64,000 nt of DNA from Glebionis coronaria (lineage: Eukaryota > Streptophyta > Magnoliopsida > Asterales > Asteraceae). The stretch lies in assembly GCA_025667525.1 (NCBI GenBank), contig CM046882.1:19418488-19482487 (forward strand), written 5' to 3'. A program made the translations under genes and the position numbers. Shown in pieces: positions 21,989 through 33,437 of this stretch. The notes under the pieces are model-generated. The model was given only the letters and a program-made list of their open reading frames with translations, was not told the origin of the DNA and ran no database searches. The stretch's first letter is position 1, and the number at the start of each line of letters is the position of its first letter.

Positions 21989-22219
21989 GTTGGGTTAAGT
22001 CGGTTCAGTTGTTTTAAACTTGGTCAGAAAGGGTTGGGTTAATTATGTCGGTTGTTTTTACTTGCTCACAAAGGAGTTAACCAAAATGCCGTATTTAGTC
22101 CCTCATGAATGACAGCCTAACATTTTCGATGGATTTTTGTATAGAAGACCGTGTAGAGGGCATGTAAATTTTTTTTATTTATGGTTTTTTTTATACCACG
22201 TGTCTATATATCTGTTCAA

Positions 22220-24450
22220 CTCAGATATATTATACGGGTGCTACTATTAATACCCTTATTAGAAGACCCCTGTTACAGCAGATGTTTTTTCTTTTGTCTT
22301 TTTTTATTATAGAAAATAAAATTTAATAATCTATAAAAATCTTCTGTTGATCTAATATTTTAATTAGTTCAGAAAAAAAAATAATCTAATATTTTAATAA
22401 GCCATAAAAAATATTTTTTCATTTTAAAAGTCAATTATATGACATGTATAAGATTTCTACGAAGGGTATCAATTGCACAAATGATTATTTTTTCCGTTGT
22501 TACAGAGAACATTCATGATTCAACTCTTGCATTTTTTTATAAAATTGTTTTTTGCTTTTGGTCATTCATTCAATAGTAAAATTCTTTTTATTTTGTTGTT
22601 AACTGTGTAATATACATCTATATAAACGACAACAAATTTTTTTACTCAAAGTAAAAAAAAAACAAGTATTTAACATGAGTAATAAGTGTGGATGTTAAGC
22701 GGATTTTAAAAAGTGCATCAAAAACTTAGGTAACGACGTGAGATTCAAAGAAAGTAGCAAAAGATCATTGGTTGCTCTTTTGATATATGGCGAATACATC
22801 CCCCTTTTACACGGAACACGTTGTTGAGTTCTATCGATAAAATTATCATTGGGCAAGAAACTGCTATTAAAGAATCGTTTAATAGAAGCATAAATGTGAA
22901 AAAAACATAAATTTGATATACCACAATTTGAACTGTTGTGGGGACAAGTTTCACATCATGCTTTAGATTACATTTTAAAAGAACTCAGAAGAAAAAACAA
23001 TAAGGAATGTGGTTGTCAGTTGCGGATAAGTTATGGGTTACCATGTGCACACGAACTTTTTTTTTATCAAATTCAAAGTAATTATATTAAATTAATGGTT
23101 ATCAAATTATTTTTCTCAAAAATATCAGTAACTTACATTAGTCACTTTTAATGAATGCAGGTTGGTCGATTCCACTAGAGTCCATTGATATTTTCTGAAG
23201 AACCTTAGCTGTTCCGTGGCCTACTATGCCTGAAGATGGTCTTAATTGTCAAGTTGAGGTACGAAACTTTCAGAATGCATTTTCCAAAGCGACGACGTTT
23301 GTCAAGAAAAACTGGTTAACAAACTTAAAATAATGTACGAACCGGAATTTGTATCAATTCGTGAACCTGTTATTCACACAAATACTCGTGGACGCCCAGA
23401 GAACCTGCGAGACACATCATACGTTCAAGAACCCGCAAGACATAGTTCTTACGTGAGGCAACCGACTCAAAGTAATAGTTTGATGGCTCATATTCCAAAG
23501 ATTTTCGATCGACACATCTTAAGTATAACTAACGTTTTAGGAGACGGAAATTGTGGATTTCGATCGATTTTCGTCGGTCGAGGTCTCGACGAAAATATGT
23601 GGCATGTAATTCGACATGATTTGTTGCAAGAGTTATATCGTCACGAGATATTTTACAAGGATATGTGGCTCGATGATGGATTGGAAAATATTGGGTACCG
23701 CGTGGATCATTTTGAACCTGGATTTGCGCCGGATGAAAAATGGATGTTTATGCCAAACACGAGATTTCTTATCGCTTTACGTTACATCGGCCAATTATAG
23801 GTATATCCATGGACCAATGTCATACATGTTTTCCGCTTTGGACCGGTCTAGATTGGCCACAACCAAATGGTCGCACCGTGATTCCACTTATTGGGGGTGC
23901 TCATTACATTAATATAACGTTAGATGAAAATAGTCCAGTCCTGCTAAATCACCCACAATGGAGGAGGCACGCAAGTGTGAATGCATTCGGATGAGAAAAC
24001 ATGTATTCAAGTTGACAAAACGCGTTTGTGGAATATTATAATAATTAATGATAAATGTAGCATTTCATTCATGTGCTCGTTAATGTAATCGTCATTCTCT
24101 GCTTAATAAAGTTATAATGGTTGTTGCGTATTTTTTTTAGTATACGGTATATTTTTTCGTTAACTATTTTTCGTTACTTACTTTTTTGTTAAATATTTTG
24201 AACAAATAATTTATTTTTAATAGAGAATTTATAAACTAAAAAAAATTACAAGTATATAATAACAAAAGTTAAAAAGTAAAAAAAAAATAATTTAAAACAA
24301 AAACTATAAAATAAAATAAAAATACAACAAAAAGACTAAAGTATAAAAAAAGGACCAAGTACATGTGTGTAAGTTATAGTGGGGTAAGGAGGGTATATAT
24401 GGTGATTTAGGGGGTTCTAATAACCTCCCCATATTATAGTGTAGTAATTG
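22220..24450. mobile_element. Degenerate MULE with OTU-domain transposase tail
   Basis: Weakly inverted ends (ctactattaatacccttatt at the left, a related inverse phrase near 24405-24450) bracket a decayed transposase (22780-23995). Boundaries are uncertain and no target duplication was found. It lies upstream of SROd. Confidence 0.45.
22780..23995 (+). pseudogene. MULE transposase C-terminus with SWIM finger and OTU domain
   Basis: QFELLWGQVSHHALDYILKE leads to a SWIM-type zinc finger, CGCQLRISYGLPCAHE (C-x-C...C-x-H). Further on, HTNTRGRPENL resembles the basic patch of MULE/FAR1 proteins. An OTU cysteine-protease-like domain follows: GDGNCGFRSI carries the D-G-N-C catalytic segment and, after a frameshift near 23790, GGAHYINI supplies the His segment. 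Stops and the frameshift break the frame. OTU-carrying MULEs are known in plants; here only the 3' half remains, with no DDE core visible. Confidence 0.75.
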
Positions 24451-25639
24451 GTAAGGGTTTATTATTATTCTTTTCGTTCCAAATAACGCTTATTAATGCG
24501 TTTTTTCTTACTTTTTTTTATAAAATAACGCTTTTATTTTTATGTAGTAATTGATTAAAACTTTGTATATATAGTTTGTAACTTCTTGTACTATTAAGTG
24601 GAATATGGTAAACCTGTGAACAGTCGAAAATAGTGTAAATGACTAAAGGAGTAGTAACATATTCGCTATTTAATTGAGATACTGATGGATATTTAATGAT
24701 TATTTTGTGGACAATCAAGTTAATGGTAAGAAAAAAAGTTGAGTAATAAAGTAAATAAAATCATAAAAATGAACAAGACCAAACAATTTGTAAATATATT
24801 ACCATGGCTTTTTGAATTAACAAGAATAAAAATTCAGAAAATACGATGAAATTATATTATGAAAAAAATTAAATTTTATTAGTAACAAATGTCTCTGACC
24901 TTTTTGCCGACTAATCCATCACACAGACTCAATCCAGATAAAAGTAAATTAGCAAATTCAGCAAAAATTCTAAATTGTGCGTAGAAATGACTATTACTTT
25001 TAAAGGATTACACAGCCATACCTTTTAAGAAAATTAGGCCCTGTAAAATCATCCATTTTACAGTCTTTTGGCTGACACTTTAACTTCTGTTGCTGTGTTA
25101 AACGGAAAACCCACATCCCGACAACCAATTTTTACAGCTAGATCCTGAATACAGACGCCCACTATCGTCTTGGACCCCTGCCCTTTACCGTGAAACGTAA
25201 TACTAATGTTACCTAAAGAAGATACAATATACAGCTATATGCTCATGTTGAAGATCTTTGTCATATTTAGTGGAACTTTGCCTCGTAAAATTGTAGGCTA
25301 GGATGTTGTGCTGTGTTTGTTAAGTTACAAAATATGAAAGAAAAGAGACTACACTGTTAATTAACGAAAACACAAATACAGATCTATTCTCCAATTGAAG
25401 ATCTTTGTTGTATTATGTGTCATTTTACCTCAGAAAAGATACTTGCGCTAATTCTATGTGTTTACATAGTTAAATAGTAGCCAAGATAGATAAAACTATG
25501 TGAAGTGCACCATGGTTTTCCACGTTTGGCATAGAGAGATCATGGCCTTCTCTTTTGAAAATATTTGCAAAATTTCATAAAATTTCGCGAAATATTTACA
25601 AAATTTCTTAAATTTTTGGCAAAATTTTGAAAATATTAA
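24451..25639. repeat. AT-rich spacer and SRO-flanking unit, copy 2
   Basis: 24451-24865 is AT-rich with nothing recognised. 24870-25639 repeats the unit at 9735-10513; a minus-strand stretch near 25190-25040 is open (SKTIVGVCIQDLAV, GCRDVGFPFNTA) but was not identified. Confidence 0.45.
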
Positions 25640-26100
25640 AAGGGGCGTTTGGCAACGCGTTTAACAGCAACAAACTAAAAGTGTGTTGCTGTTAAACGTG
25701 TTGCCAAACACCCTTTTAAAAACATAAAAAGCTTAAAAAAGCTGTTTGAAAACCTATATAAGCTGAAACATATGATAAATTCAACAGTACAGAGATTTTT
25801 AAAAACAAAGATAGAAGTTTTTTTTGTCCAAATAAGCTTAAACAAAATTTTCAAGAAAATAACCAACCATTATTAACACGAAATAAGTTATAAAAAGTAT
25901 CAAAAGTGCTAGTAATAAGTTCATTTTTTATCCATACTTTTTCGTCACAAAAAAACGAAGTAAGCTATAAAAAGTATCAAAAGTGCTAGTAATAAGTTCA
26001 TTTTCTATGCATACTTTTGCGTCACAAAAAAACCAACACCTTATAACTGCTAAAACATCATACTGTGTTGTTGGTAAACGCATTCCCAAACACCCCTTTA
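25640..26100. mobile_element. hAT-like MITE, copy 3
   Basis: Same family as 10514-10974 with both ends and the internal hairpin (25645-25715). Confidence 0.7.
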
Positions 26101-27016
26101 AATATTTTCAAAATTTTACGAAATTTTCATAAAATTCGCAAAATTTAAAATTATTTTCTACTTCGCAAGGGTGTCGAATTTTTAAATATTTACGAGTATT
26201 TTTTATTTTTGAGTAAAAAGTTAGGTATTCTGTAAAAAAATGGGCATATTTGTGATTTTCCTTAAAATATAAGGTAATGTCGAGCATAAATGATCGTGGA
26301 TCGGATGTGACCGGGGGTGTCAGTAGAGTTGGGTTTACATGACCCGAACTCGAACCTAACCCGATAAGACTAATCGGGTCTGTGAAAGCGGGTTGAAAAT
26401 TCTTGTCGAGTTATTTTGACCCGAATCCGTTAACCCGATAGTGTTAGCGGGTCAGGTTAAGGTTAGATTAACCTTTTTATCGATTTCTTGGGTTAATCCG
26501 ATAAGATTGGGCACTTTTCTGTTTTTTACTTGATCAGTTTATGACATTATGGCAACGCAATATGCAAATACTGGTCTCACTTTCTACAATATGCAAATAC
26601 TGTTTTTTACTTGATCAGTTTATGACATTATGGCAAAGCAATATGTTTAGGTGTTATCTTATTCGGTATTAGAGCAGGGGGAGTCCATGCCCATGGCTTG
26701 GTGCCATGGCCACCACGCAGGAAAAACCGACCGCGCAGGACTCCGTCCCTCTGCGTCGTCGGCATGGTGTCATGGCCACCAGCTCTCGCAATGGTGTTGT
26801 GTAATTTTTTTGAATGTAACGGTATTATTACCGTGGGGGGAGCGGATTTTTTAAAAAAAACCCCAAATTCCATTTTTACCCTTTTAAAAAACCTATAAAA
26901 CCCCCTTATATTACCAAACTTCACACACACTTTAATATATACTTCTATCTCCCATTTCTTCAAAAGAAACGAATCCTAATTCCAACCCCAACTAAACACC
27001 TCAATGGGTTTTCGGT

Positions 27017-28150
27017 ATGATCAACGACCCAACCAACCAAATTCCGGGTTCGTCTTCAAATCCAGGATACGTTCCCCAATACCAACCTCAATACTCCGCA
27101 TCTCAATTTGCTAGCTCCGAAGAATTATTGTTGTTTCAACAATTTAAGGCGCAACAACAACAACAAATGAACCAACAACAAACCCAATTTCAACCCCAAC
27201 TCACCACTTCGCAACAACCTTCCGAGCACGCATCACACCACTTTGAAGAAGTACATGACTCCGCATCCGATCAAGAAGTCGTTCTGACCCTTACGTCAAA
27301 GAAGTCACGAAAGAAGTCGGCGGCCAAAAAAATAAAGGAAAAAAAACTGTTCCCGAAGAAGAACCAAAACAAACGCGTGCTTTTTGGTCTCAAGACGAGG
27401 AAGAGCTTTTGGCCGAGGTTTACATCCAAATGTCCGAGGATCCAAAAATCGGAGCGGATAAAAAAAAGGCGTTTTTTTGGTATAAAGTGTACAATGAGTA
27501 CAACGCGGTCGGGAAAAAGAAGGCTTTTAAGAAGCGTACAAAAAACATGATAACGGGCAAGTGGACTCCGATGAACCAAGCGATTAAGAAGTTTAATGAT
27601 TTGGTGAATGAAACCGCGGTTCATAGTGGGAAGAGTAATGAGAATTGGATGTAAAGGATGTACCGGTTGTATGAGCAAGTCGTTGGGGGGGGGGGGGGGG
27701 GGGGGGGAGTTTAAGCATCGGAATGCTTGGAACTTTTTGAAAGGCAAACACAAGTGGAAAAACCCCTACTCAACTGTTGAAAGAAGAAGTCGTCTAATGG
27801 GCACCGACGAAGAACCGAAACACTTTGGAGACGATGCTTTGCCTCGACCACCGGGTATGCACCGAATTAACAAAAGTCAACGCACAAGTTCCAACTCGAC
27901 CGCTAGCACCGGTTCTAACCCGGTCGCTTACACGGATTTTATAGTGGAGCAATACAAGTTGGACCGTGAAGCCAAATTGTTCGTGCTTGCTTCCGAGAGC
28001 AAGGACCAAAGACAGTTGATCCAAGCTCAAAAGCTTGCGGAGGACTTAAAGGTGTTACAAATTGACACAAGTGGGATGCATCCCATCGACGCCGCAATCG
28101 TCGAGTCCCAAAAGGCACGAATCCGGGCAACGTACCAACCACGTGACTAG
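27017..28150 (+). pseudogene. PIF ORF1 Myb/SANT-like protein, broken
   Basis: Starts MINDPTNQIPGSSS with a Gln-rich N-terminus. After a frameshift near 27350 the trihelix-like core reads WSQDEEELLAEVYIQMSEDP and WYKVYNEYNAV. A TAA at 27652 and a 23-base G run at 27685-27707 break it again, and it resumes as FKHRNAWNFLKGKHKWKNP to a C-terminal coiled segment ending ATYQPRD. In autonomous PIF elements ORF1 assists transposase binding. Broken by at least two frameshifts and one stop. Confidence 0.8.
27685..27707 (+). repeat. 23-base poly-G run
   Basis: An uninterrupted run of G inside the PIF ORF1, where the protein should pass directly from YEQVVG to EFKHRN. No other homopolymer of G or C comes near this length in the window. 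Confidence 0.95.
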
Positions 28151-28516
28151 TCAACGCTCGAATAATAATGTTTTTTTAGTTTTATGTCCTCTGGTTTCAT
28201 GTTTTTTAAATTTTATGTTTTTTTGTGTTTTTTTTATATAACGTTTTTTAAATTTGTATGAATTTTATTTTAGTTTTAAAATGTTTATTATTATTTACTT
28301 AAAAAAATAAATAAATAAAAATTCCGACGGCACCAGTTTTCCCACGGCTCAGGGTTACCAGTGAAAACTGGTGTCGTGGGAAAAACTGGTGTCGAGGGAA
28401 ATATGATGATGTGGCAGCACTTTTTAGGCCATGGCACCAAGCCATAACACAAGGACTCCCTGTGCTCTTAGTCCTATTAATGCTACTGTTTTCAACTTGC
28501 AAATACGAATACAAAG

Positions 28517-28792
28517 GGGCAAGGTTATACAGACCCCCCTAAAACCCTTTATATACCCCCCCTTAATTTGAATTTTTTTTATATAATTTTGGTTTTGTTA
28601 TAAAACTGTGAAACAAAAAATACGGAATGAAAAAAATAAAGTTTAACAGGTTAAAACTGTTAAACTGACAAAAATACGGAACAAAAACAGATTAAAAAAC
28701 TGTCCAGAAAATAACCAGGGGACAAAAAGTACACAAATAGTGTACTTTTTTGTCCTTTTTAGTGGGCCAAGGGGGTATCTATAGTATGACCC
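28517..28792. mobile_element. hAT-like MITE with 8-bp TSD
   Basis: 276 bp starting GGGCAAGGTTATACAGACCC and ending with a related inverse (GGGGGTATCTATAGTATGACC), flanked by ATACAAAG at 28509-28516 and 28793-28800. The empty site is at 11579-11594. Inside, ggacaaaaagtacac and its inverse form a hairpin. Confidence 0.85.
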
Positions 28793-29722
28793 ATACAAAG
28801 ACATGTCTGCTAATACTGCTGGTTTGGCACTTTGGCCCATTGTTTCAACTTTCTGACTTTTACTAATACACTACTCTTTATCAGATCGAGTTACGAGTGA
28901 GTTTTTAAATGTCAAAACCCCACTCAACCCAACCCGATAACACCTAAACACTATGTCGGTTATGCAAAGTCAAACCATTTGTATTTCATTTGTATTTGTT
29001 TGTTGATGTGAGGATATGACTGTTAGTAACAAACACTAACCTTGAAACGCTGTATCTATACTACATTATAAAGTATGTGGGACTATTCCTAAATTAGAAA
29101 GTATGGAAATTCAGACACCTTCACTTATTATAGAAAAATATGTGTGTTGATGTCATCCCCACCGCCGCTGTCCTCACTGACGCAGTCCTCGCCACCGCCG
29201 TCCTGTCGTCGTCTTCCTCACCACTGCACCGCTACCACTGCATATTCCGTCGCTGCATACGTCGTGACCTCCGCTATCAAGTGATTCCGCCGCCAAGACC
29301 TACCTTGATTTAACCGGTGGTGTTTAAAGATTGGGTCAAAATCGGTGAACAGTCAACACAGAATCAGTTTAAAGATTGCGTTGCTGTGTTCACAATGTTT
29401 GAAGATTTGGTGAAAATCATTGGAGAAAGGAGATGCAAAATATAAAGAGAAGAAGAAGATGAGAATGGAAGTGATAAAGAAAATAAAACTATGAAGGCAC
29501 ATGGGATACCATAGTTTTTTTTAGAAGAACAATAAAGTATTTTATAATAGTAGTATTATTTTTTTAAAATGGACAAAATTTTGTATCTTGTTTTAATCGT
29601 GGGGTTTAAAAGACTTATGATCCAATTATAAATATAATTAAAATGAGTAGGGTGATAGTCATAGTAGTATATATTTCACAGGTTCAATTAAAAAGTAGAG
29701 TGATCACATGTTTATCTAGTTA

Positions 29723-31710
29723 GGCTGGTGGGAGTGGGTGTTAGCCCACGAGCTGCATGGCATAAGCCACGCGCAACCCCCACCCCCCCTAAACAACCCG
29801 CGCGCGACTAACCTGCTGGCAAGCCAAAATGCATAGAAAACTCACCCAGTGAGTTTATACCTATTGAGCCCCACCACTTTAAAAATCTAGCCGTTTTTTT
29901 CCAATTTAAAAAAAAAATATTTTTTTTTACCCAAAATTTACTTATAAATACCCCCATCATCTTCTTCATTTTTCACACACACAAAATCAAACATCTCATC
30001 TTCATCTCCATCTTCAATCTCCAAATCATGTCTCAAGAAAACACACCCCGAACCTCCAACAAACGTCGAGGTAGGCCAAATACCCAAAATTCACCACCCA
30101 TATCGCGAGGAACTTTCGACCTAGAAAACCCGTCACCCGGTATCACCATACGACCACCATCATTGTATCACCCACAACCTTACCAAAACACACCTTACCG
30201 TTGCCCGGACCCAAGTCAATACCCTACCCAATACCCGAGCCAATACCCTACCCAATACCCGAGCCAATACCCGAGCCAATACCCTACCCAATACCCGACC
30301 CAATACCAAAGCCATAGGGGTAGTTCCTCATCACAACCCGCTTATGAAACTCAAGATTGCTACATCCCGCAGTATTCAGACTCGATTGAAAGTCAAGGGT
30401 TTGCTTCGTATCAACAAACCGGGTCTCCCGAGCTGGAAACCGTTCCCGAAACTCAACCAACGGTCCAAAAACCTAAACCAAAGAAGACACTATCTAGGGG
30501 ACGTCAAAAGAAGAAGGCGGTCGAAGAACCTCCAAAACGACAATAGCATTGGACAACAGCGGAGGAAATTTTTTTGACAAAAGGTTGGGTTTCCGTGTCT
30601 ACTGACAACATTAATGGAAACAAAATGAGAACGCAGGGATTTTGGAAAAAAATCCTTGAGTACTTTTAGAGCAAAACGGGGGAACCCAGGGTTCGTACTT
30701 ATGATTCTTTGAACGGGAAGTGGAAGTTAATGTGACCTTGTATTGCTCGTTTTTGTGGTGTTTATGGTCAAATGATGCAGATGGGGCCTAGAAGTGGTGC
30801 ATCGGATGCTGATATGGTTAATGATGCGTTGATGCATTATGATGTTCAAGTTGGACAACCGTTCAAATTTCGTCATTGCTGGGAGATTTTGAAAGACGTT
30901 GAGAAATGGAAGGAGCAAGAATTGCCTGCCGAATTAGCTAGGACTTCCAAAGTAAGCAAGAGATACAAGTCATCTGGGTCTAGTTCGTTTAATACAAATT
31001 CTATGGATGCAAGTAACAGTGTGGATGTTGATGCCACTGATAATGAAGAAGTGCAACCGATCCTACGTCCAATGGGAAGGGACAAAGCTAAGGCTAAGGC
31101 TAAGGCTAAAGGGAGCAGAGTTTCGGGGGAGTCGAATACAAACGACGAGGCTTTGGCTAGGTTGATGTTGTCTGTGTTTGGTGAACAACAAGAACGGGCC
31201 TTTGCTGTGCAGGGTGAACAACAGGCCGCATATTTTGAGATGAAGAATAAAGAGATTCGAGTCCAGGAAAAAAAAGTGGAAATAGCCTGAAAGAAGCAGG
31301 AAAAGGAAGACTTGGACTTTTATATGCAGCCGATAGATCATTTGACGGGACGTGATCTTCCAGTCGCGGAGTGGCGCAAAACTCAAATCAAGGAGGCCTA
31401 TAATATCCCGTATTAGTTTTTTTTTAAATGTTGTTTTTTTTTTATTTTCTATGTTTTTATTTTTATTTTCGTACTGTGTTTTAATTTTCTATTTTTTTAT
31501 TTTTAATTTTGTACTGTGTTTTAATTTTCTGTGTACCCGTATTGTAATAAAATTCTATGCATAAAAAATATTTAATGAAAAAATGGGGTGATGTGGGGTG
31601 AGTTTGGGTGAGTGTCATTACTTCCTGTGGTGAGTTTGGGTGAGTTTGGTAAAAAAGATGACGTGACGCTGAGGTGGAGGTGAGTGGGTTTCACCCCACT
31701 CCCACTAGTC
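29723..31710 (+). mobile_element. PIF/Harbinger element nested in Helitron, TTA TSD
   Basis: Inverted ends GGCTGGTGGGAGTGGGTG and CACCCCACTCCCACTAGTC, flanked by TTA at 29720-29722 and 31711-31713. It carries only an ORF1-type gene and no transposase. The terminal sequence differs from the element at 26672-28467, so it is a second family. Confidence 0.92.
30028..31416 (+). pseudogene. PIF ORF1-like gene with four in-frame stops
   Basis: One 463-codon frame without frameshifts. The N-terminus MSQENTPRTSNKRRGRPN has an AT-hook-like RGRP, then tandem Gln-Tyr-Pro repeats (SQYPTQYP) at 30206-30305 and a basic KPKKTLSRGRQKKK. The SANT-like core HWTTAEEIFLTKGWVSVS follows. Stops occur at 30544 (TAG), 30667 (TAG), 30733 (TGA) and 31288 (TGA); the TGA codons fit CGA decay by C-to-T change. 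The tail DFYMQPIDHLTGRDLPVAEW is the family's usual end. Translation as a whole is not possible now. Confidence 0.82.
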
Positions 31711-31920
31711 TTAATAAAACTTCTTTCAGACGAAACGAAGATCAATCGAAACTAATAAAAGTGAATAAATCAAGTCGGATAAAATCATTTTTTATTTTTT
31801 ATGCGGATAAACTTTAAGCACAAGGTATTCATCGATGCAACGCACGAGTACCTTCTAGCAGATTACATGGGTTTAGTGAATGAGAAATGGGTAGTTTAAA
31901 AATAAAGTCAAAGATTTCGT

Positions 31921-32311
31921 GGGTGTTTGAGATTGCGTTTGGAACTAGATTATCTACTTATTTCATTTTCAAAATGGAGATAAGCTAAAATAAGTGTTTG
32001 GATAATAAATGGAAAAAAGTGATTATTTGCGTATAGAATCTTTCAAAATGAAGTTTTAAAAAAGTAAGTGAGGAGTTACTTATTTCATTTTCAAAATGGA
32101 GAAAAGCTAAAATGAGTCATTTTGCTTATCAACCAAACAAATAATCTGATTTGTCAAACACTAAAGAAATTGATAATGTGATTATTGCGATTTCAAGCAA
32201 CATAATCAACCAAACACTATTTTTAAAAACCACCTTTTTAACCACTCATTATTTGATTATTCATTTTTTAAAACGAATAATCTATTTTAAATAATCAATC
32301 CCAAACATCCC
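31921..32311. mobile_element. MITE with TTTCGT target duplication
   Basis: 391 bp, ends GGGTGTTTGAGATTG and CAATCCCAAACATCCC, flanked by TTTCGT at 31915-31920 and 32312-32317. Sister spacers read aaagatttcatatc without it (20485-20500, 59430-59445). Non-coding. Confidence 0.82.
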
Positions 32312-32496
32312 TTTCGTATCATAAAAAGTCAAATGTCATATCATTGTACCTGAAAACAAACACTTGAAACCTAAAAGTTAATCTACAATTACATCTTTTC
32401 TATACCTCTTTGACTTACAAGGGGTACAAACATCAAAATGTATACTGTAACCTAAAATAGCTAATCACTCTTCGGAATACTCGTCTTCGTTCATAT

Positions 32497-33165
32497 GGTT
32501 CGATTATATATCGTACCAGAAAGATTGACACGCCGCTTCTCTGAGAAATCTTTTAGAACCATAAGCAACAACTTCTCACTAGTTACTTCTCTGATTCCTC
32601 TAAACATATCATGTCGAGATATCTTGCCTTCAACGGATCTGCGACGACACTGTTTGTGATTTCCTTGACGGATTTAGGAGGCAACATCTTGGATAATTTT
32701 GCAATGAGATCACGAATTGGTATCTGCGAGGACACTGGTTTCCCAAAACGAACTCCATTTACTGTCTTGAAACTTACGACGAATTCGGGCAAAATATGAG
32801 TGTTCATCTGACTATTCCAAATAATATATTTCTTATGAGACGCAACATCATCAACACCCGAATCAAACTCCTCGGAACTCGGGTGACATTGTATGGAATA
32901 ACGATCAACAACCTCCGTTGTACCAAATAAAACGCGACAAAGCAATACGTGTTTCACTCCATCACCATCAGCAGTTGCAGACTCCACACTCTCAAGTGGC
33001 GAATGATTAGCATTCAACATGACAGCATTCCGAAACCCCGTACACTTGCCTATATCCTTATAACTAAACCCGTACAGCACAATCCTATGAATCTCGTCTT
33101 TCGAACAAGCACTAAACCATACGTACTTGACATTTTTCTCCCCTCCCTTTTTCGCCTTGATTAAA
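32497..33165 (-). pseudogene. SRO internal and C-terminal fragment (SROe)
   Basis: Begins inside the PARP-like region (KKGGEKNVKYVWFSACSKDE), lacking the first ~105 residues. It continues through HVLLCRVLFGTTEVVDRYS and HKKYIIWNSQMNTHILPEF into the RST domain (PIRDLIAKLSKMLPPKSVKE), where an insertion near 32650 shifts the frame after KEIT. Recognisable sequence carries on to LSGTIYNRT near 32497. It abuts GH1 pseudogene sequence upstream. Not functional. Confidence 0.88.
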
Positions 33166-33437
33166 TAACATACTAATAATTGGCTTGACGTCACAACGTA
33201 AGCGCCCAAAACATACCCTTACCTGCCTTTCCAACTTTCCAGGTCAGTTCTAAAAGTCCAATCTCACAATTTCAGGTTACATTCTAACAGGAAGAAAAAA
33301 GTTATTTGTATGGTTAGAATACATGAGAGTAGCGACCCAAGTTTGGTTTAGCTCAAAAATATCAAGAATAGTCTAAAAAACTACCATGACGAAATTACAC
33401 AAGTTAACGACAACTTCCAAGCTAAAGAGAGGAAGAG

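Larger units (their letters stand above)
26672..28467 (+). mobile_element. PIF/Harbinger element, ORF1 only, TTA TSD
   Basis: Inverted ends GAGCAGGGGGAGTCC and GGACTCCCTGTGCTC, followed inward by gcttggtgccatggcc and its inverse, flanked by TTA at 26669-26671 and 28468-28470. The empty site is at 11540-11560 (ttcggtattagtcctatt). It carries only the Myb/SANT-like ORF1; no DDE transposase is present, so it is non-autonomous. Confidence 0.92.
29055..31858 (+). mobile_element. Helitron-like element carrying a nested PIF element
   Basis: Begins TCTATACTACATTATAAAG and ends GCAACGCACGAGTACCTTCTAG; TC start, CTAG end and the gcaacgcacg phrase are typical of plant Helitrons. AAGGTA and TACCTT just before the end can pair. 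The sister spacers at 13727-13740 and 20427-20440 are uninterrupted (acgctgtatcagatta), and there is no target duplication. Excluding the nested PIF (29723-31710) about 816 bp remain, with a GC-rich stretch at 29155-29290 and no Rep/helicase, so it is non-autonomous. Confidence 0.8.

Noticed and set aside
31063..31386. Minus-strand frame over PIF ORF1
   Set aside because: Shadow of the plus-strand ORF1 (Lys-Ala repeat read in reverse).
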